From assembly GCA_048270225.1 (NCBI GenBank), contig JBLWTG010000003.1, forward strand, positions 310,001 to 374,000: a stretch of DNA of 64,000 nt. The letters are read 5' to 3'. Positions 18,138-25,299 of this stretch are shown one piece after another. The translations under genes were made by a program, and so were the position numbers. This stretch comes from Allopusillimonas sp048270225 (lineage in GTDB: Bacteria; Pseudomonadota; Gammaproteobacteria; Burkholderiales; Burkholderiaceae_B). Each line of letters begins with the position of its first letter. The stretch's first letter is position 1. The notes beneath the pieces were generated by a model. It ran no database searches. It worked only from the letters and a program-made list of their open reading frames with translations, and was not told the origin of the DNA.

Positions 18138-18878
18138 ATGGCCGAGGCCATTATCCGCATGGAAAGCGTCAACAAATGGTATGGGCAGTTCCATGTGCTG
18201 CGCAATATCGATCTGAATGTTGCGCCCGGCGAGCGCATCGTGATTTGCGGCCCCTCAGGTTCGGGCAAGTCCACCATGATTCGCTGCATCAACCGGCTGG
18301 AAGAGCATCAACAGGGCAAGATTATCGTCGATGGCACCGAGCTGACCGACGATCTCAAGCAGATCGAGGCCATACGCCGCGATGTGGGCATGGTTTTCCA
18401 GCACTTCAATCTGTTTCCCCATCTCACCGTGCTTGAGAACCTGACGCTGGGGCCGGTGTGGGTGCTCAAGAAGCCCAAGGCTGAGGCCGAGGCCACGGCC
18501 ATGAAATATCTGGAGCGCGTACGCATTCCGGAGCAGGCGCTCAAGTACCCTGGCCAGCTGTCCGGCGGTCAGCAGCAGCGCGTGGCGATCGCCAGGTCGT
18601 TGTGCATGAGTCCCAAGATCATGCTGTTCGACGAGCCGACCTCGGCGCTGGATCCCGAGATGGTGAAGGAAGTGCTGGATGTCATGGTCGGGCTGGCCGA
18701 AGAGAGCGGCATGACCATGCTGTGCGTCACGCACGAAATGGGCTTTGCCCGCAAGGTGGCCGACCGGGTGATTTTCATGGATCAGGGGGAAATCATCGAG
18801 CAAAATACCCCCGATGCGTTTTTTGACAATCCCCAGAGTGATCGCACCAAATTGTTCCTGAGCCAGATATTGCATTAA
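18138..18878 (+). CDS. aapP: General L-amino acid ABC transporter, ATPase AapP
   Basis: A 246-residue ABC ATPase energising the aap permease. Walker A GPSGSGKST lies at about residues 38-46, then the Q-loop MVFQHFNLFPH, signature LSGGQQQRVAIARSL, Walker B IMLFDEPTSALDPE and the H-loop VTHEMGFA. These are characteristic of polar amino acid importers (GlnQ/HisP/AapP). The ATG at 18138 follows AAGGAG at 18126-18131. Fourth gene of aapJQMP. Confidence 0.95.
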   Translation: MAEAIIRMESVNKWYGQFHVLRNIDLNVAPGERIVICGPSGSGKSTMIRCINRLEEHQQGKIIVDGTELTDDLKQIEAIRRDVGMVFQHFNLFPHLTVLENLTLGPVWVLKKPKAEAEATAMKYLERVRIPEQALKYPGQLSGGQQQRVAIARSLCMSPKIMLFDEPTSALDPEMVKEVLDVMVGLAEESGMTMLCVTHEMGFARKVADRVIFMDQGEIIEQNTPDAFFDNPQSDRTKLFLSQILH

Positions 18879-18915
18879 GGTTACGGCTTTTACTTTTCAG
18901 AAGGTAGTTTTCATC

Positions 18916-19914
18916 ATGTTCTCCCATATCAGGCCTTTGGCCGTTGCTGCGTCGCTGGCCGCCAGCCTGGCTTTTTCGCTGTCGGCATCTGCCGAGTCCG
19001 CGGCGGACTTCCCGTCCAAGCCCATCCAGTTCATCGTCCCGTATTCCGCGGGCGGTCCGCTGGACGGCATGGCGCGCCTGCTGGCCGAAAAAGTGCAGGC
19101 CGATCTTGGTCCTGTCGTGGTCGAGAACAAGCCGGGCGCAGGCGGAAACATCGGCGCCGCCTATGTGGCCAAGACCAATCCTGATGGCTACACGCTGATG
19201 ATGGGGGCGGTGGCGATCAATGCGATCAACCCCTGGCTCTACGAGAAGCTGTCATTCGATCCCATCAAGAGCTTCGAGCCGGTCACGCTGGTTGCATCGG
19301 TGCCCAATGTGCTGATCGTGAACAAAAAGTTTGCCGACACCAACGGCATCGACAGTGTGCAGAAGCTGATCGCCTTTGCACGCCAGCACGATGGGGAACT
19401 CAATTTTGCATCGGGCGGCAACGGCAGCGCCGGCCATCTGGCGGGCGAGCTGCTGAATGTGCGCAGCGGCATCAAAACCGTGCACGTGCCTTATGCCGGG
19501 GCGTCGCCGGCCAAGCTGGCGCTCATGGCGGGGCAAGTGGACTTCATGTTTGACAACCTGGCATCGGCCTCATCGCTGATCAACGACGGCAAGGTCAAGG
19601 CGCTGGCAGTCACCACGACGGACCGCTCCACGATTTACCCTGACCTGCCGACGATGCAGGAGTCTGGGGTTGAGCATTTCGATCTGGGCACCTGGTTTGG
19701 CGTGTTTGCCACCGGCGGCACCCCTCGTCCCATTGTCGATAAGCTGAACGCCGCTTACGCCAAGGCGCTGATGGATCCAGCGGTGCGCAAAAACCTGCTC
19801 ACCATGGGTTCCACCGCGCAGCCCACTACGCCGGAAGCCTTTGCCGAACTGGTCAAGCACGATCTGGCCAAGTACAAAGAAGTGGTGCAGACCTCGGGCG
19901 CCAAGCTGTTCTGA
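18916..19914 (+). CDS. Bug/TctC-type periplasmic solute receptor
   Basis: A 332-residue protein with a Sec signal peptide (about residues 1-27, ending SASA) and the tripartite tricarboxylate transporter receptor fold. Motifs are FPSKPIQFIVPYSAGGPLDG, VVENKPGAGGNIGAAYVAK and NFASGGNGSAGHL (each a family hallmark). Such receptors bind small carboxylates, amino acids or amides. It starts 37 bases after aapP and may be cotranscribed, but no TctA/TctB membrane genes are present. It is therefore an orphan receptor of the kind expanded in Bordetella relatives. Ligand unknown. Confidence 0.9.
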   Translation: MFSHIRPLAVAASLAASLAFSLSASAESAADFPSKPIQFIVPYSAGGPLDGMARLLAEKVQADLGPVVVENKPGAGGNIGAAYVAKTNPDGYTLMMGAVAINAINPWLYEKLSFDPIKSFEPVTLVASVPNVLIVNKKFADTNGIDSVQKLIAFARQHDGELNFASGGNGSAGHLAGELLNVRSGIKTVHVPYAGASPAKLALMAGQVDFMFDNLASASSLINDGKVKALAVTTTDRSTIYPDLPTMQESGVEHFDLGTWFGVFATGGTPRPIVDKLNAAYAKALMDPAVRKNLLTMGSTAQPTTPEAFAELVKHDLAKYKEVVQTSGAKLF

Positions 19915-19938
19915 TGGTTTTGCCGAAAGTATCCTGAG

Positions 19939-19957
19939 CCTGGCCGTCCAGGCCAGG
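19939..19957 (+). other. GC hairpin after the Bug receptor gene
   Basis: CCTGGCC (19939-19945) and GGCCAGG (19951-19957) form a 7-bp stem with a 5-base loop, 25 bases past the stop. There is no T-run, so it is at most a weak pause or RNA-stabilising element. Confidence 0.35.
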
Positions 19958-20043
19958 GTAGTGGAATACTGTCAAAAAACGTCAAAACAAAACCGGCTGA
20001 ATTACAATGTAACAACGCGATTGCAGTGCTCTTGCTAGGATGT

Positions 20044-20073
20044 TTGTTCGGCAAACGCTTGTTTGCCCGACAA
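20044..20073 (+). promoter_or_regulatory. Inverted repeat just upstream of the OmpA-like lipoprotein gene
   Basis: Two 13-base arms (20044-20056 and 20061-20073) with 11 of 13 complementary positions and a GCTT loop. The core GGCAAAC/GTTTGCC is perfect. It ends 17 bases before the ATG at 20091, with the Shine-Dalgarno (AAGGAG-like, 20079-20085) immediately beyond it. It could be a DNA operator or an mRNA leader hairpin modulating ribosome access. No T-run follows, so it is not a terminator. Confidence 0.5.
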
Positions 20074-20090
20074 GGAATAAGGAGAATGAC

Positions 20091-20750
20091 ATGAAGGTAT
20101 CCATGCGAACAGGCCGTGTTGCCACGGGTGTCGCCGCAATTGCCCTGATGGCTGGTTGCGCCAACATGAACCAAATGGGCACAGGCGGCAAGACGGCTGT
20201 CGGCGCCGGGGCGGGCGCCGCGGTAGGCGCCGGACTCGGCGCGCTGATTGGCGACAGCAGCAAGGCTGCTGCGATCGGGGCCGGCATCGGCGCCGTTGCA
20301 GGCGGCATCGCCGGCTATAACTGGTCGCGCGTCAAGAACGACGTCGAACAGTCGGGTGCGAGCAGTCTGGGCGTGGATGTCACGGAAATGCCAGATGGCA
20401 CATTGCGCGTCAACATCCCCAGCAATGTGTCCTTTGATACCAGCAAGTACCAGCTCAAGCCGGCCTTGCTGCCTGTTCTGGACAGCGTTGCGCGCGCTCT
20501 GACGCAGCATCCTGAGCTGCGCGCAAAATCCATCGGCTATACCGACAGCACCGGCTCCGCATCATTCAACCAGACACTGTCCGTCAACCGCGCCACTGCC
20601 GTCACCAACTATCTGGCCCAGCAGGGCGTGGCATCGACCCGGATGATGGCAGAGGGCCGCGGCCCCGGCAATCCTATCGGAGACAATGCGACGGCAGAAG
20701 GGCGGGCCATGAACCGTCGTGTGGAGCTTTACCTCTACGCGGTCAAATAA
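20091..20750 (+). CDS. OmpA-family lipoprotein with glycine-zipper region
   Basis: A 219-residue predicted outer-membrane lipoprotein. A lipobox signal peptide (IALMAGC, Cys about residue 21) is followed by a glycine-zipper segment (about residues 35-80, repeated GAGxGAxxG) and a C-terminal OmpA domain (about 105-215). The OmpA domain has SIGYTDSTGS, LSVNRATAVTNYL and the Arg-rich MNRRVELYL, the peptidoglycan-binding residues. This resembles YiaD/Pal-like envelope anchors. The open frame begins at 20040, but the ATG at 20091 has a good AAGGAG-type ribosome site and gives the signal peptide. Confidence 0.9.
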   Translation: MKVSMRTGRVATGVAAIALMAGCANMNQMGTGGKTAVGAGAGAAVGAGLGALIGDSSKAAAIGAGIGAVAGGIAGYNWSRVKNDVEQSGASSLGVDVTEMPDGTLRVNIPSNVSFDTSKYQLKPALLPVLDSVARALTQHPELRAKSIGYTDSTGSASFNQTLSVNRATAVTNYLAQQGVASTRMMAEGRGPGNPIGDNATAEGRAMNRRVELYLYAVK

Positions 20751-20774
20751 TCAGTCGCCTGCGAACCTGAACGC

Positions 20775-20804
20775 AAAAGGGCAACCCCTCGGGGTTGCCC
20801 TTTT
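20775..20804. terminator. Bidirectional intrinsic terminator
   Basis: A perfect stem, AAAAGGGCAACCCC (20775-20788) with GGGGTTGCCCTTTT (20791-20804), lies between the convergent OmpA-like and XRE-family genes. Either strand reads as a GC stem followed by TTTT, so it can end both transcripts. Confidence 0.9.
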
Positions 20805-20824
20805 GCTGTGGGGTGTTCTGTGAA

Positions 20825-21232
20825 TCAGGGCCGGCCGTTCTTTTTCTGGAAGGAGCGCAGCAGGCTGAGCACAGTGTCTTCAATGACCTGGCGCTCCTTC
20901 TGGGACAGCGACCAGAACTCGGCGGATGAAATTCCCGGAAAAGGCCAGAGCCCCTGGCTTGCCGGGGGAAGTCCGGTATCCGACAGACTGTAAGAAAGGA
21001 CAGTCTCGTCATAAGCGGGCTCGAGCTCCATCGGCCCCTGGCCTGTACCCAGCCAGGCAGCGCTTACTTGCAGGGCGTCGGCCAGGCGGAAGATGTCTTT
21101 GGCGCTTTTGCGGCTGGCGCTTTCGTAGTTGGCGATGGCGCCTTGTGACAGACCACAGGAACGAGCCAGTTGGGACTGGCTGAGCCCGCGCAAACTGCGG
21201 GCATGACGGAGGCGATCAGCAAAGAGTTTCAC
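20825..21232 (-). CDS. XRE-family transcriptional regulator
   Basis: A protein of about 135 residues with an N-terminal Cro/C1-type helix-turn-helix: FADRLRHARSLRGLSQSQLA, then CGLSQGAIANYESA. After it comes a region of about 60 residues ending in SQKERQVIEDTVLSLLRS. The frame allows a GTG start at 21262 or at 21232. Neither has a clear ribosome site. I prefer 21232 because XRE proteins usually begin a few residues before the first helix. It is divergent from a winged-helix gene across an AT-rich region; a near-palindrome at 21229-21240 covers this start. Target genes unknown. Confidence 0.85.
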   Translation of the reverse strand: MKLFADRLRHARSLRGLSQSQLARSCGLSQGAIANYESASRKSAKDIFRLADALQVSAAWLGTGQGPMELEPAYDETVLSYSLSDTGLPPASQGLWPFPGISSAEFWSLSQKERQVIEDTVLSLLRSFQKKNGRP

Positions 21233-21240
21233 GATTGTGA
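21229..21240. promoter_or_regulatory. Near-palindrome at the start of the XRE-family gene
   Basis: TCACGATTGTGA is symmetric at 10 of 12 positions. Two further GTGAT-containing stretches (near 21265 and 21289) occur nearby in the AT-rich divergent region. A dimeric XRE regulator binding here could repress its own gene. This is inferred from position and symmetry only. Confidence 0.35.
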
Positions 21241-21262
21241 TTGAACTGCTAGATTCAAACAC

Positions 21263-21394
21263 AATGGTGATAATATGAATTACATCTGTGATTTTTTATT
21301 GTAAACTAAAGTAAAAAAATAAATCATAAAGAAACCATTTGGATAAAAAATCCGTTTGTAAGCTTTACGATAAACCACTCGCAAAGAGGCTCGC
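21263..21394. promoter_or_regulatory. AT-rich divergent promoter region of two regulator genes
   Basis: Composition here is strikingly AT-rich against the GC-rich genome (runs such as AAAAAAATAAATCATAAAG). The region separates the XRE-family gene and the winged-helix gene. It holds a TTACA/TGTAA inverted repeat (about 21280-21303) and several A/T tracts typical of intrinsically curved DNA or nucleoid-protein binding. No single promoter has both boxes at good spacing, so start sites are not called. Confidence 0.5.
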
Positions 21395-22159
21395 TTGATT
21401 CAATCCACACCTTATCCGGCCGTGATGTCCCAGTCTGCCATCATGCTGTTCGCGCCGGCCGACGACCAGAACGCCAGGCAGGCTGGCCGGCGCCGTCTTT
21501 CAGAACTGGAAGCTCAAGGCCTGGCGGTATCGTACTGCGCCGATATGCCGCAACTCTATCGCAACACCCGGCAAAGCACCGGCGCGGGTACGGTCACCGC
21601 GGCTGTGCTGGGCGCAACGCATAGCCAGAATTGCATTGTCGCTGCGCATTTGCGGGCGCTGCATCCCGCGTTGGGGGTGGTGGTGCTGGCAGAGTCGGAG
21701 TCGGAATCCACGTTGCTGCAGTACATGCAGAGCGGGGCGGATTATTGCTGCTCAGCCAGGGCCTCATCTCAATTGCTGGCCGCCATCCTGTTCCGCCTGT
21801 TGTGGCGGCTGGACGTCTCGGCGTCGCATGCGGCGGCCAGCGCGGCCACGGTCTGGAGTCTGCCGGAGCAGGCGTGGATACTGGCCAACCCGGAAGGCAA
21901 GCGCATTGCGCTCACAACAGGCGAGCGCGCGTTTCTCATGGCGTTGATGTCGGCGCCCAATCAGCGCGCCGCTCATGCTGATCTCATCGTGGCAGTCAAC
22001 AACGCCTATGCGCAAGAGTCTGTTTCTTCCCAGCAAAGCCGCCTTAGCGTGCTGGTCAGCCGCCTGCGCCGCAAGTGCGCGGAGCAGGGGGTGAGCCTGC
22101 CGCTCAAGTCGGTGCACAACTGGGGATATATGTTCACCGGGCCGATCAGTAGCGACTGA
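21395..22159 (+). CDS. OmpR-type winged-helix regulator with degenerate receiver domain
   Basis: A 254-residue protein. Residues 1-130 resemble a response-regulator receiver fold (AIMLFAPADDQNARQAG, LHPALGVVVLAESES, MQSGADYCCSARAS) but without a convincing phospho-acceptor Asp. Residues 150-250 form a Trans_reg_C winged helix (LTTGERAFLMALMSAPNQ, SRLSVLVSRLRRKC, LKSVHNWGYMF). It is likely a phosphorylation-independent DNA-binding regulator. The TTG at 21395 is chosen because AGAGG lies 5 bases upstream; ATG at 21425 is the alternative. Its last 14 bases overlap the convergent dadA. Regulon unknown. Confidence 0.75.
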   Translation: MIQSTPYPAVMSQSAIMLFAPADDQNARQAGRRRLSELEAQGLAVSYCADMPQLYRNTRQSTGAGTVTAAVLGATHSQNCIVAAHLRALHPALGVVVLAESESESTLLQYMQSGADYCCSARASSQLLAAILFRLLWRLDVSASHAAASAATVWSLPEQAWILANPEGKRIALTTGERAFLMALMSAPNQRAAHADLIVAVNNAYAQESVSSQQSRLSVLVSRLRRKCAEQGVSLPLKSVHNWGYMFTGPISSD

Positions 22160-23393
22160 CCGCCAGATCATCGTTGCGGATCGCGGTCGTTCGGCCTGAC
22201 ACCAGGTCGGCGATCAGTTGCCCGCTGCCGCAGGCCATGGTCCACCCCAGTGTGCCATGGCCTGTGTTCAGAAGCAGCCCCGGTACCGATGTGGCGCCGA
22301 TGATGGGCGTGCTGTCGGGCGTCTTGGGGCGCAATCCGGTCCAGAACGACAGCGCGCCAGGCTTGCGGGCGCCCGGGAACAGATCGTCAACGACCATTTC
22401 CAGCGTGGCCTGCCGCCGGGGGTTCAGGCTTTTGTCAAAGCCCTTGATTTCTGCCATGCCGCCAACCCGTATACGCTGGTCAAAGCGCGTGACCGCTATT
22501 TTGTAGCTTTCATCGAGCAAGGTGGATACCGGCGCGCGGGATTCGTCGGTAATGGGCACGGTAATGGAATAGCCTTTCATGGGATAAACAGGCAGTTTCA
22601 GGTAGGGCGAGAGCAGTGTGGTGGACCATGCGCCCAGTGCCACGACATAGGCGTCGGCGGTCAGCATCTGGTCGCCGCAGCGTATGCCGGTGACGCCGGC
22701 CTGGCTTGCGAGCACGGCATCGATATTCACCCCGTAGCGAAAGGTCACGCCCATGTTCTGCGCCAGCGCGGCCAGCCGGGTGGTAAACAGGTTGCAGTCG
22801 CCGGTTTCATCGTCGGGCAGACGCAGGCCGCCGGCCAGCGGATGGCGGGCATGTGCCAGCGCGGGCTCGGCACGCGTCAGCTCCGCAGCACCGAGCAGCT
22901 GGAAATCCACACCGGCATCGCGCAGCACCGCAAGATCCTTGCCGATGCGGTCAAGCTGCTGCTGTTGCCGGAATACCTGCAGGGTGCCACGCTGCCGGCC
23001 TTCGTACTGAATGCCTGTATCGGCTCGCAGCTCGGACAGGCACTGACGGCTGTATTCCGACATGCGGATCATGCGTTCCTTGTTGACTGCATAGCGCCGG
23101 GCATTGCAGTTGCGCCACATCTGGAACATCCATTTGAGCTGGAACAGACTGCCGTCAGGGCGAAAGGACAGCGGCGGGTGCTCGGCGAACAGCCATTTGA
23201 GCGCCTTGAGCGGCACCCCGGGCGCAGCCCAGGGCGAGGAATAGCCGAATGACACCTGGCCGGCGTTGGCATAGCTGGTTTCAAGCGCGGGGCCGTCCAG
23301 GCGCTCCAGGACGGTGACGTCGTGGCCTGCCTTGGATAGATAATAGGCGCTGGTCACACCGATGACCCCCGCGCCCAGTACGATGACTTTCAT
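22146..23393 (-). CDS. dadA: D-amino acid dehydrogenase (small subunit, DadA)
   Basis: A 415-residue FAD-dependent oxidoreductase that deaminates D-amino acids such as D-alanine to 2-oxoacids and passes electrons to the respiratory chain. The N-terminal dinucleotide-binding motif VLGAGVIGVTSAYYL is at residues 5-19, then SYANAGQVSFGYSSPWAAPG, typical of DadA. The C-terminus has TGLRPKTPDSTPIIG and LNTGHGTLGWTMACGSG. It is divergent from an Lrp-type regulator, as in the known dadR-dadA arrangement. No alanine racemase gene lies beside it. Confidence 0.95.
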   Translation of the reverse strand: MKVIVLGAGVIGVTSAYYLSKAGHDVTVLERLDGPALETSYANAGQVSFGYSSPWAAPGVPLKALKWLFAEHPPLSFRPDGSLFQLKWMFQMWRNCNARRYAVNKERMIRMSEYSRQCLSELRADTGIQYEGRQRGTLQVFRQQQQLDRIGKDLAVLRDAGVDFQLLGAAELTRAEPALAHARHPLAGGLRLPDDETGDCNLFTTRLAALAQNMGVTFRYGVNIDAVLASQAGVTGIRCGDQMLTADAYVVALGAWSTTLLSPYLKLPVYPMKGYSITVPITDESRAPVSTLLDESYKIAVTRFDQRIRVGGMAEIKGFDKSLNPRRQATLEMVVDDLFPGARKPGALSFWTGLRPKTPDSTPIIGATSVPGLLLNTGHGTLGWTMACGSGQLIADLVSGRTTAIRNDDLAVSRY

Positions 23394-23413
23394 CTGCGAG
23401 TTCTCGTTAATGC

Positions 23414-23442
23414 TGTATAGGGTGATATCAGGATGATGATAA
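23414..23442 (-). promoter_or_regulatory. Candidate dadA promoter
   Basis: On the minus strand, -35 TTATCA (23437-23442) and -10 TATACA (23414-23419) are separated by 17 bases. Each matches the sigma70 consensus at 4 of 6. The start point would fall about 14 bases upstream of the dadA ATG, giving a very short leader. The Lrp-like box lies about 80 bases upstream of that start, a position suited to activation. Confidence 0.45.
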
Positions 23443-23483
23443 GTCAGGGCGCCAAGCAGGTTTTAACGAAGAAAATCGTTTTT

Positions 23484-23498
23484 CAGGAAATTTTCCTG
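23484..23498. promoter_or_regulatory. Lrp-type operator between dadA and its regulator gene
   Basis: CAGGAAATTTTCCTG is a perfect 7-bp inverted repeat around a central T. It fits 13 of 15 positions of the Escherichia coli Lrp consensus YAGHAWATTWTDCTR. It sits between dadA and the divergent Lrp/AsnC gene. A second, weaker repeat, AACGA/TCGTT (23465-23480), lies beside it, as expected for cooperative Lrp binding. Confidence 0.7.
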
Positions 23499-23585
23499 CT
23501 GGTGATGCATGTACGGGTGCGTCAATCGGCCATAATCGCGTAAGCGGGCGCGAAGCGCGCCGGCAGCGACGAACAGGAGAGTGTT

Positions 23586-24074
23586 TTGCGTATTCAACGC
23601 AGCCCGATAACCGCCCTCGATAAGCTGGACAGGCATATCATCGATCTGTTGCAGCGTGACGGCCGCATGTCCATGACCGACCTTGCCGAGCAGGTCGGGC
23701 TGACGGTCACGCCCTGCATCGAGCGGGTCAAGCGACTGGAGCGCGATGGCATTATTACCGGCTATCATGCGCACGTCTCGCCGTCCGCACTGGACGCCGG
23801 CCTGCTGGTTTTTGTCGAGGTGTCGATCACCAGCAAATCACAGGGCAGTTTCGAGGACTTTCGCCGCGAAGTGCTCTGCATCCCGCATGTGCAGGAGTGC
23901 CATCTGGTGTCGGGCGATTTTGATTACATGATCAAGGCGCGGATCAAGGAAATCGGACAATACCGCACACTGCTGGGCGATATTCTGCTCAGTCTGCCCG
24001 GCGTCACACAGACCAAGAGCTGCATTGTCATGGAAGAAATCAAGGAAACGTTTTTCATTCCGGCCCGCAAATAG
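23586..24074 (+). CDS. Lrp/AsnC-family transcriptional regulator (DadR-like)
   Basis: A 162-residue Lrp-family protein. The helix-turn-helix is at about residues 20-60 (GRMSMTDLAEQVGLTVTPC, RVKRLERDGII). The RAM/AsnC ligand-binding domain follows (ECHLVSGDFDYMIKARI; LPGVTQTKSCIVMEEIK). The start is a TTG at 23586, supported by AGGAGAG 5-11 bases upstream (23575-23581) and by the family length. It is divergent from dadA with an Lrp-like box between, so it most likely senses an amino acid (alanine is the usual DadR ligand) and controls dadA and itself. Confidence 0.9.
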   Translation: MRIQRSPITALDKLDRHIIDLLQRDGRMSMTDLAEQVGLTVTPCIERVKRLERDGIITGYHAHVSPSALDAGLLVFVEVSITSKSQGSFEDFRREVLCIPHVQECHLVSGDFDYMIKARIKEIGQYRTLLGDILLSLPGVTQTKSCIVMEEIKETFFIPARK

Positions 24075-24087
24075 GCCCTGAAAAAGG

Positions 24088-25266
24088 TTACCTGTCTATC
24101 CGGTTGTCGCCGCCCGCCCTGGGGCCGGTACGCAGGAACACCATATTGTCCCGGTGCATGAGTTCTGGGTCAGACATGCTGCCCAGTATGTCGACGATTT
24201 GCCTGCTCGAATGGCGCATGATGCGGCGCGTGTCGCTGGCCGAATAATTGATCAGCCCGCGTCCGTACTCGACGCCGTCCGGACCGACACAGGCGACCAC
24301 GTCGCCGCGTTCGAACTCTCCCTGAACCCCGGTGACGCCTACCGGAAGCAGGCTTTTGTGCCCCTGCATGAGCGCCTTGACTGCGCCCTCATCCAGCGTG
24401 ACGCGGCCGCGCAGCCGCAAATGATTCACCAGCCAGCGTTGGCGCGCTGAGCGCACCGGCAACAGGGCGCGCAGCTCTGTGCCGATGGCCTCGCCCGCGG
24501 CGAGCCGCAGCAGTACGTCGGGTTCGCGTCCGGACGCAATGACGGTATGTCCGCCGCTGTTGGCGGCACGTTTGGCGGCCAGGATTTTTGTGAGCATGCC
24601 GCCCGTGCCGACACTGCTGCCTGAGCCGCCCGCCATGGCTTCGAGCGCGGGGTCCCCGGCCGTGGCCGTGGCCACGAATCTGGCGTCGGGATTCTTGCGC
24701 GGGTCGGTGTCGTACAGGCCGGCCTGATCAGTGAGGATGATCAGGGTCTCGGCTTCGATCAGATTGGTCACAAGGGCGCCAAGGGTGTCGTTGTCACCCA
24801 GGCGGATCTCATCAGTAACGATGGTGTCGTTTTCGTTGACGATGGGCACGACGCCCAGGCCCAGCAGTGTGTAGAGCGTGCTGCGCGCGTTCAGGTAGCG
24901 CCGGCGGTCGGCAAGATCTTCGTGGGTAAGCAGGATCTGTGCGGTGCGTATGCCATGGCGGGAGAAGGCCACTTCGTAGGCCTGTATCAGCCCCATCTGG
25001 CCGACCGCGGCCGCGGCCTGCAGCTCATGCATGGCATTGGGGCGGCGTGGCCAGCCAAGACGGGCCATGCCCTCGGCGATCGCGCCGCTGGACACCAGCA
25101 CCATTTGCTTGCCGCGCGCGTGCAGGGCGGCAATCTGCGCTGCCCATTGGTCGACAGCGGACAGGTCTACGCCTTTGCCTTCGTTGGTAACCAGGGAGGA
25201 GCCGACTTTGACGACCAGCCGCCTGGCCTGGGTTACTGTGGACGACGTCGGGGTGGAAGCAGCCAT
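24088..25266 (-). CDS. proB: Glutamate 5-kinase
   Basis: A 392-residue enzyme that phosphorylates glutamate in the first step of proline synthesis. The amino acid kinase domain (about 1-270) has RLVVKVGSSLVTNEG, VSSGAIAEG and IVNENDTIVTDEIRLGDND. The C-terminal PUA domain (about 290-375) includes GAVKALMQGHKSLLPVG and SARQRW-type sequences. The N-terminus is slightly extended (MAASTPTSSTVTQA) compared with E. coli. It follows obgE by 33 bases as the last gene of rplU-rpmA-obgE-proB and converges with the Lrp gene. Confidence 0.96.
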   Translation of the reverse strand: MAASTPTSSTVTQARRLVVKVGSSLVTNEGKGVDLSAVDQWAAQIAALHARGKQMVLVSSGAIAEGMARLGWPRRPNAMHELQAAAAVGQMGLIQAYEVAFSRHGIRTAQILLTHEDLADRRRYLNARSTLYTLLGLGVVPIVNENDTIVTDEIRLGDNDTLGALVTNLIEAETLIILTDQAGLYDTDPRKNPDARFVATATAGDPALEAMAGGSGSSVGTGGMLTKILAAKRAANSGGHTVIASGREPDVLLRLAAGEAIGTELRALLPVRSARQRWLVNHLRLRGRVTLDEGAVKALMQGHKSLLPVGVTGVQGEFERGDVVACVGPDGVEYGRGLINYSASDTRRIMRHSSRQIVDILGSMSDPELMHRDNMVFLRTGPRAGGDNRIDR

Positions 25267-25299
25267 GACACGCTACGCGTACGTAAAAGAGAAGTGGGT

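Noticed and set aside
14536..20040. Possible genomic island around the aap transporter and Bug receptor
   Set aside because: Composition matches the flanks. No integrase, tRNA or direct repeats border it, and both families are ordinary in this lineage.
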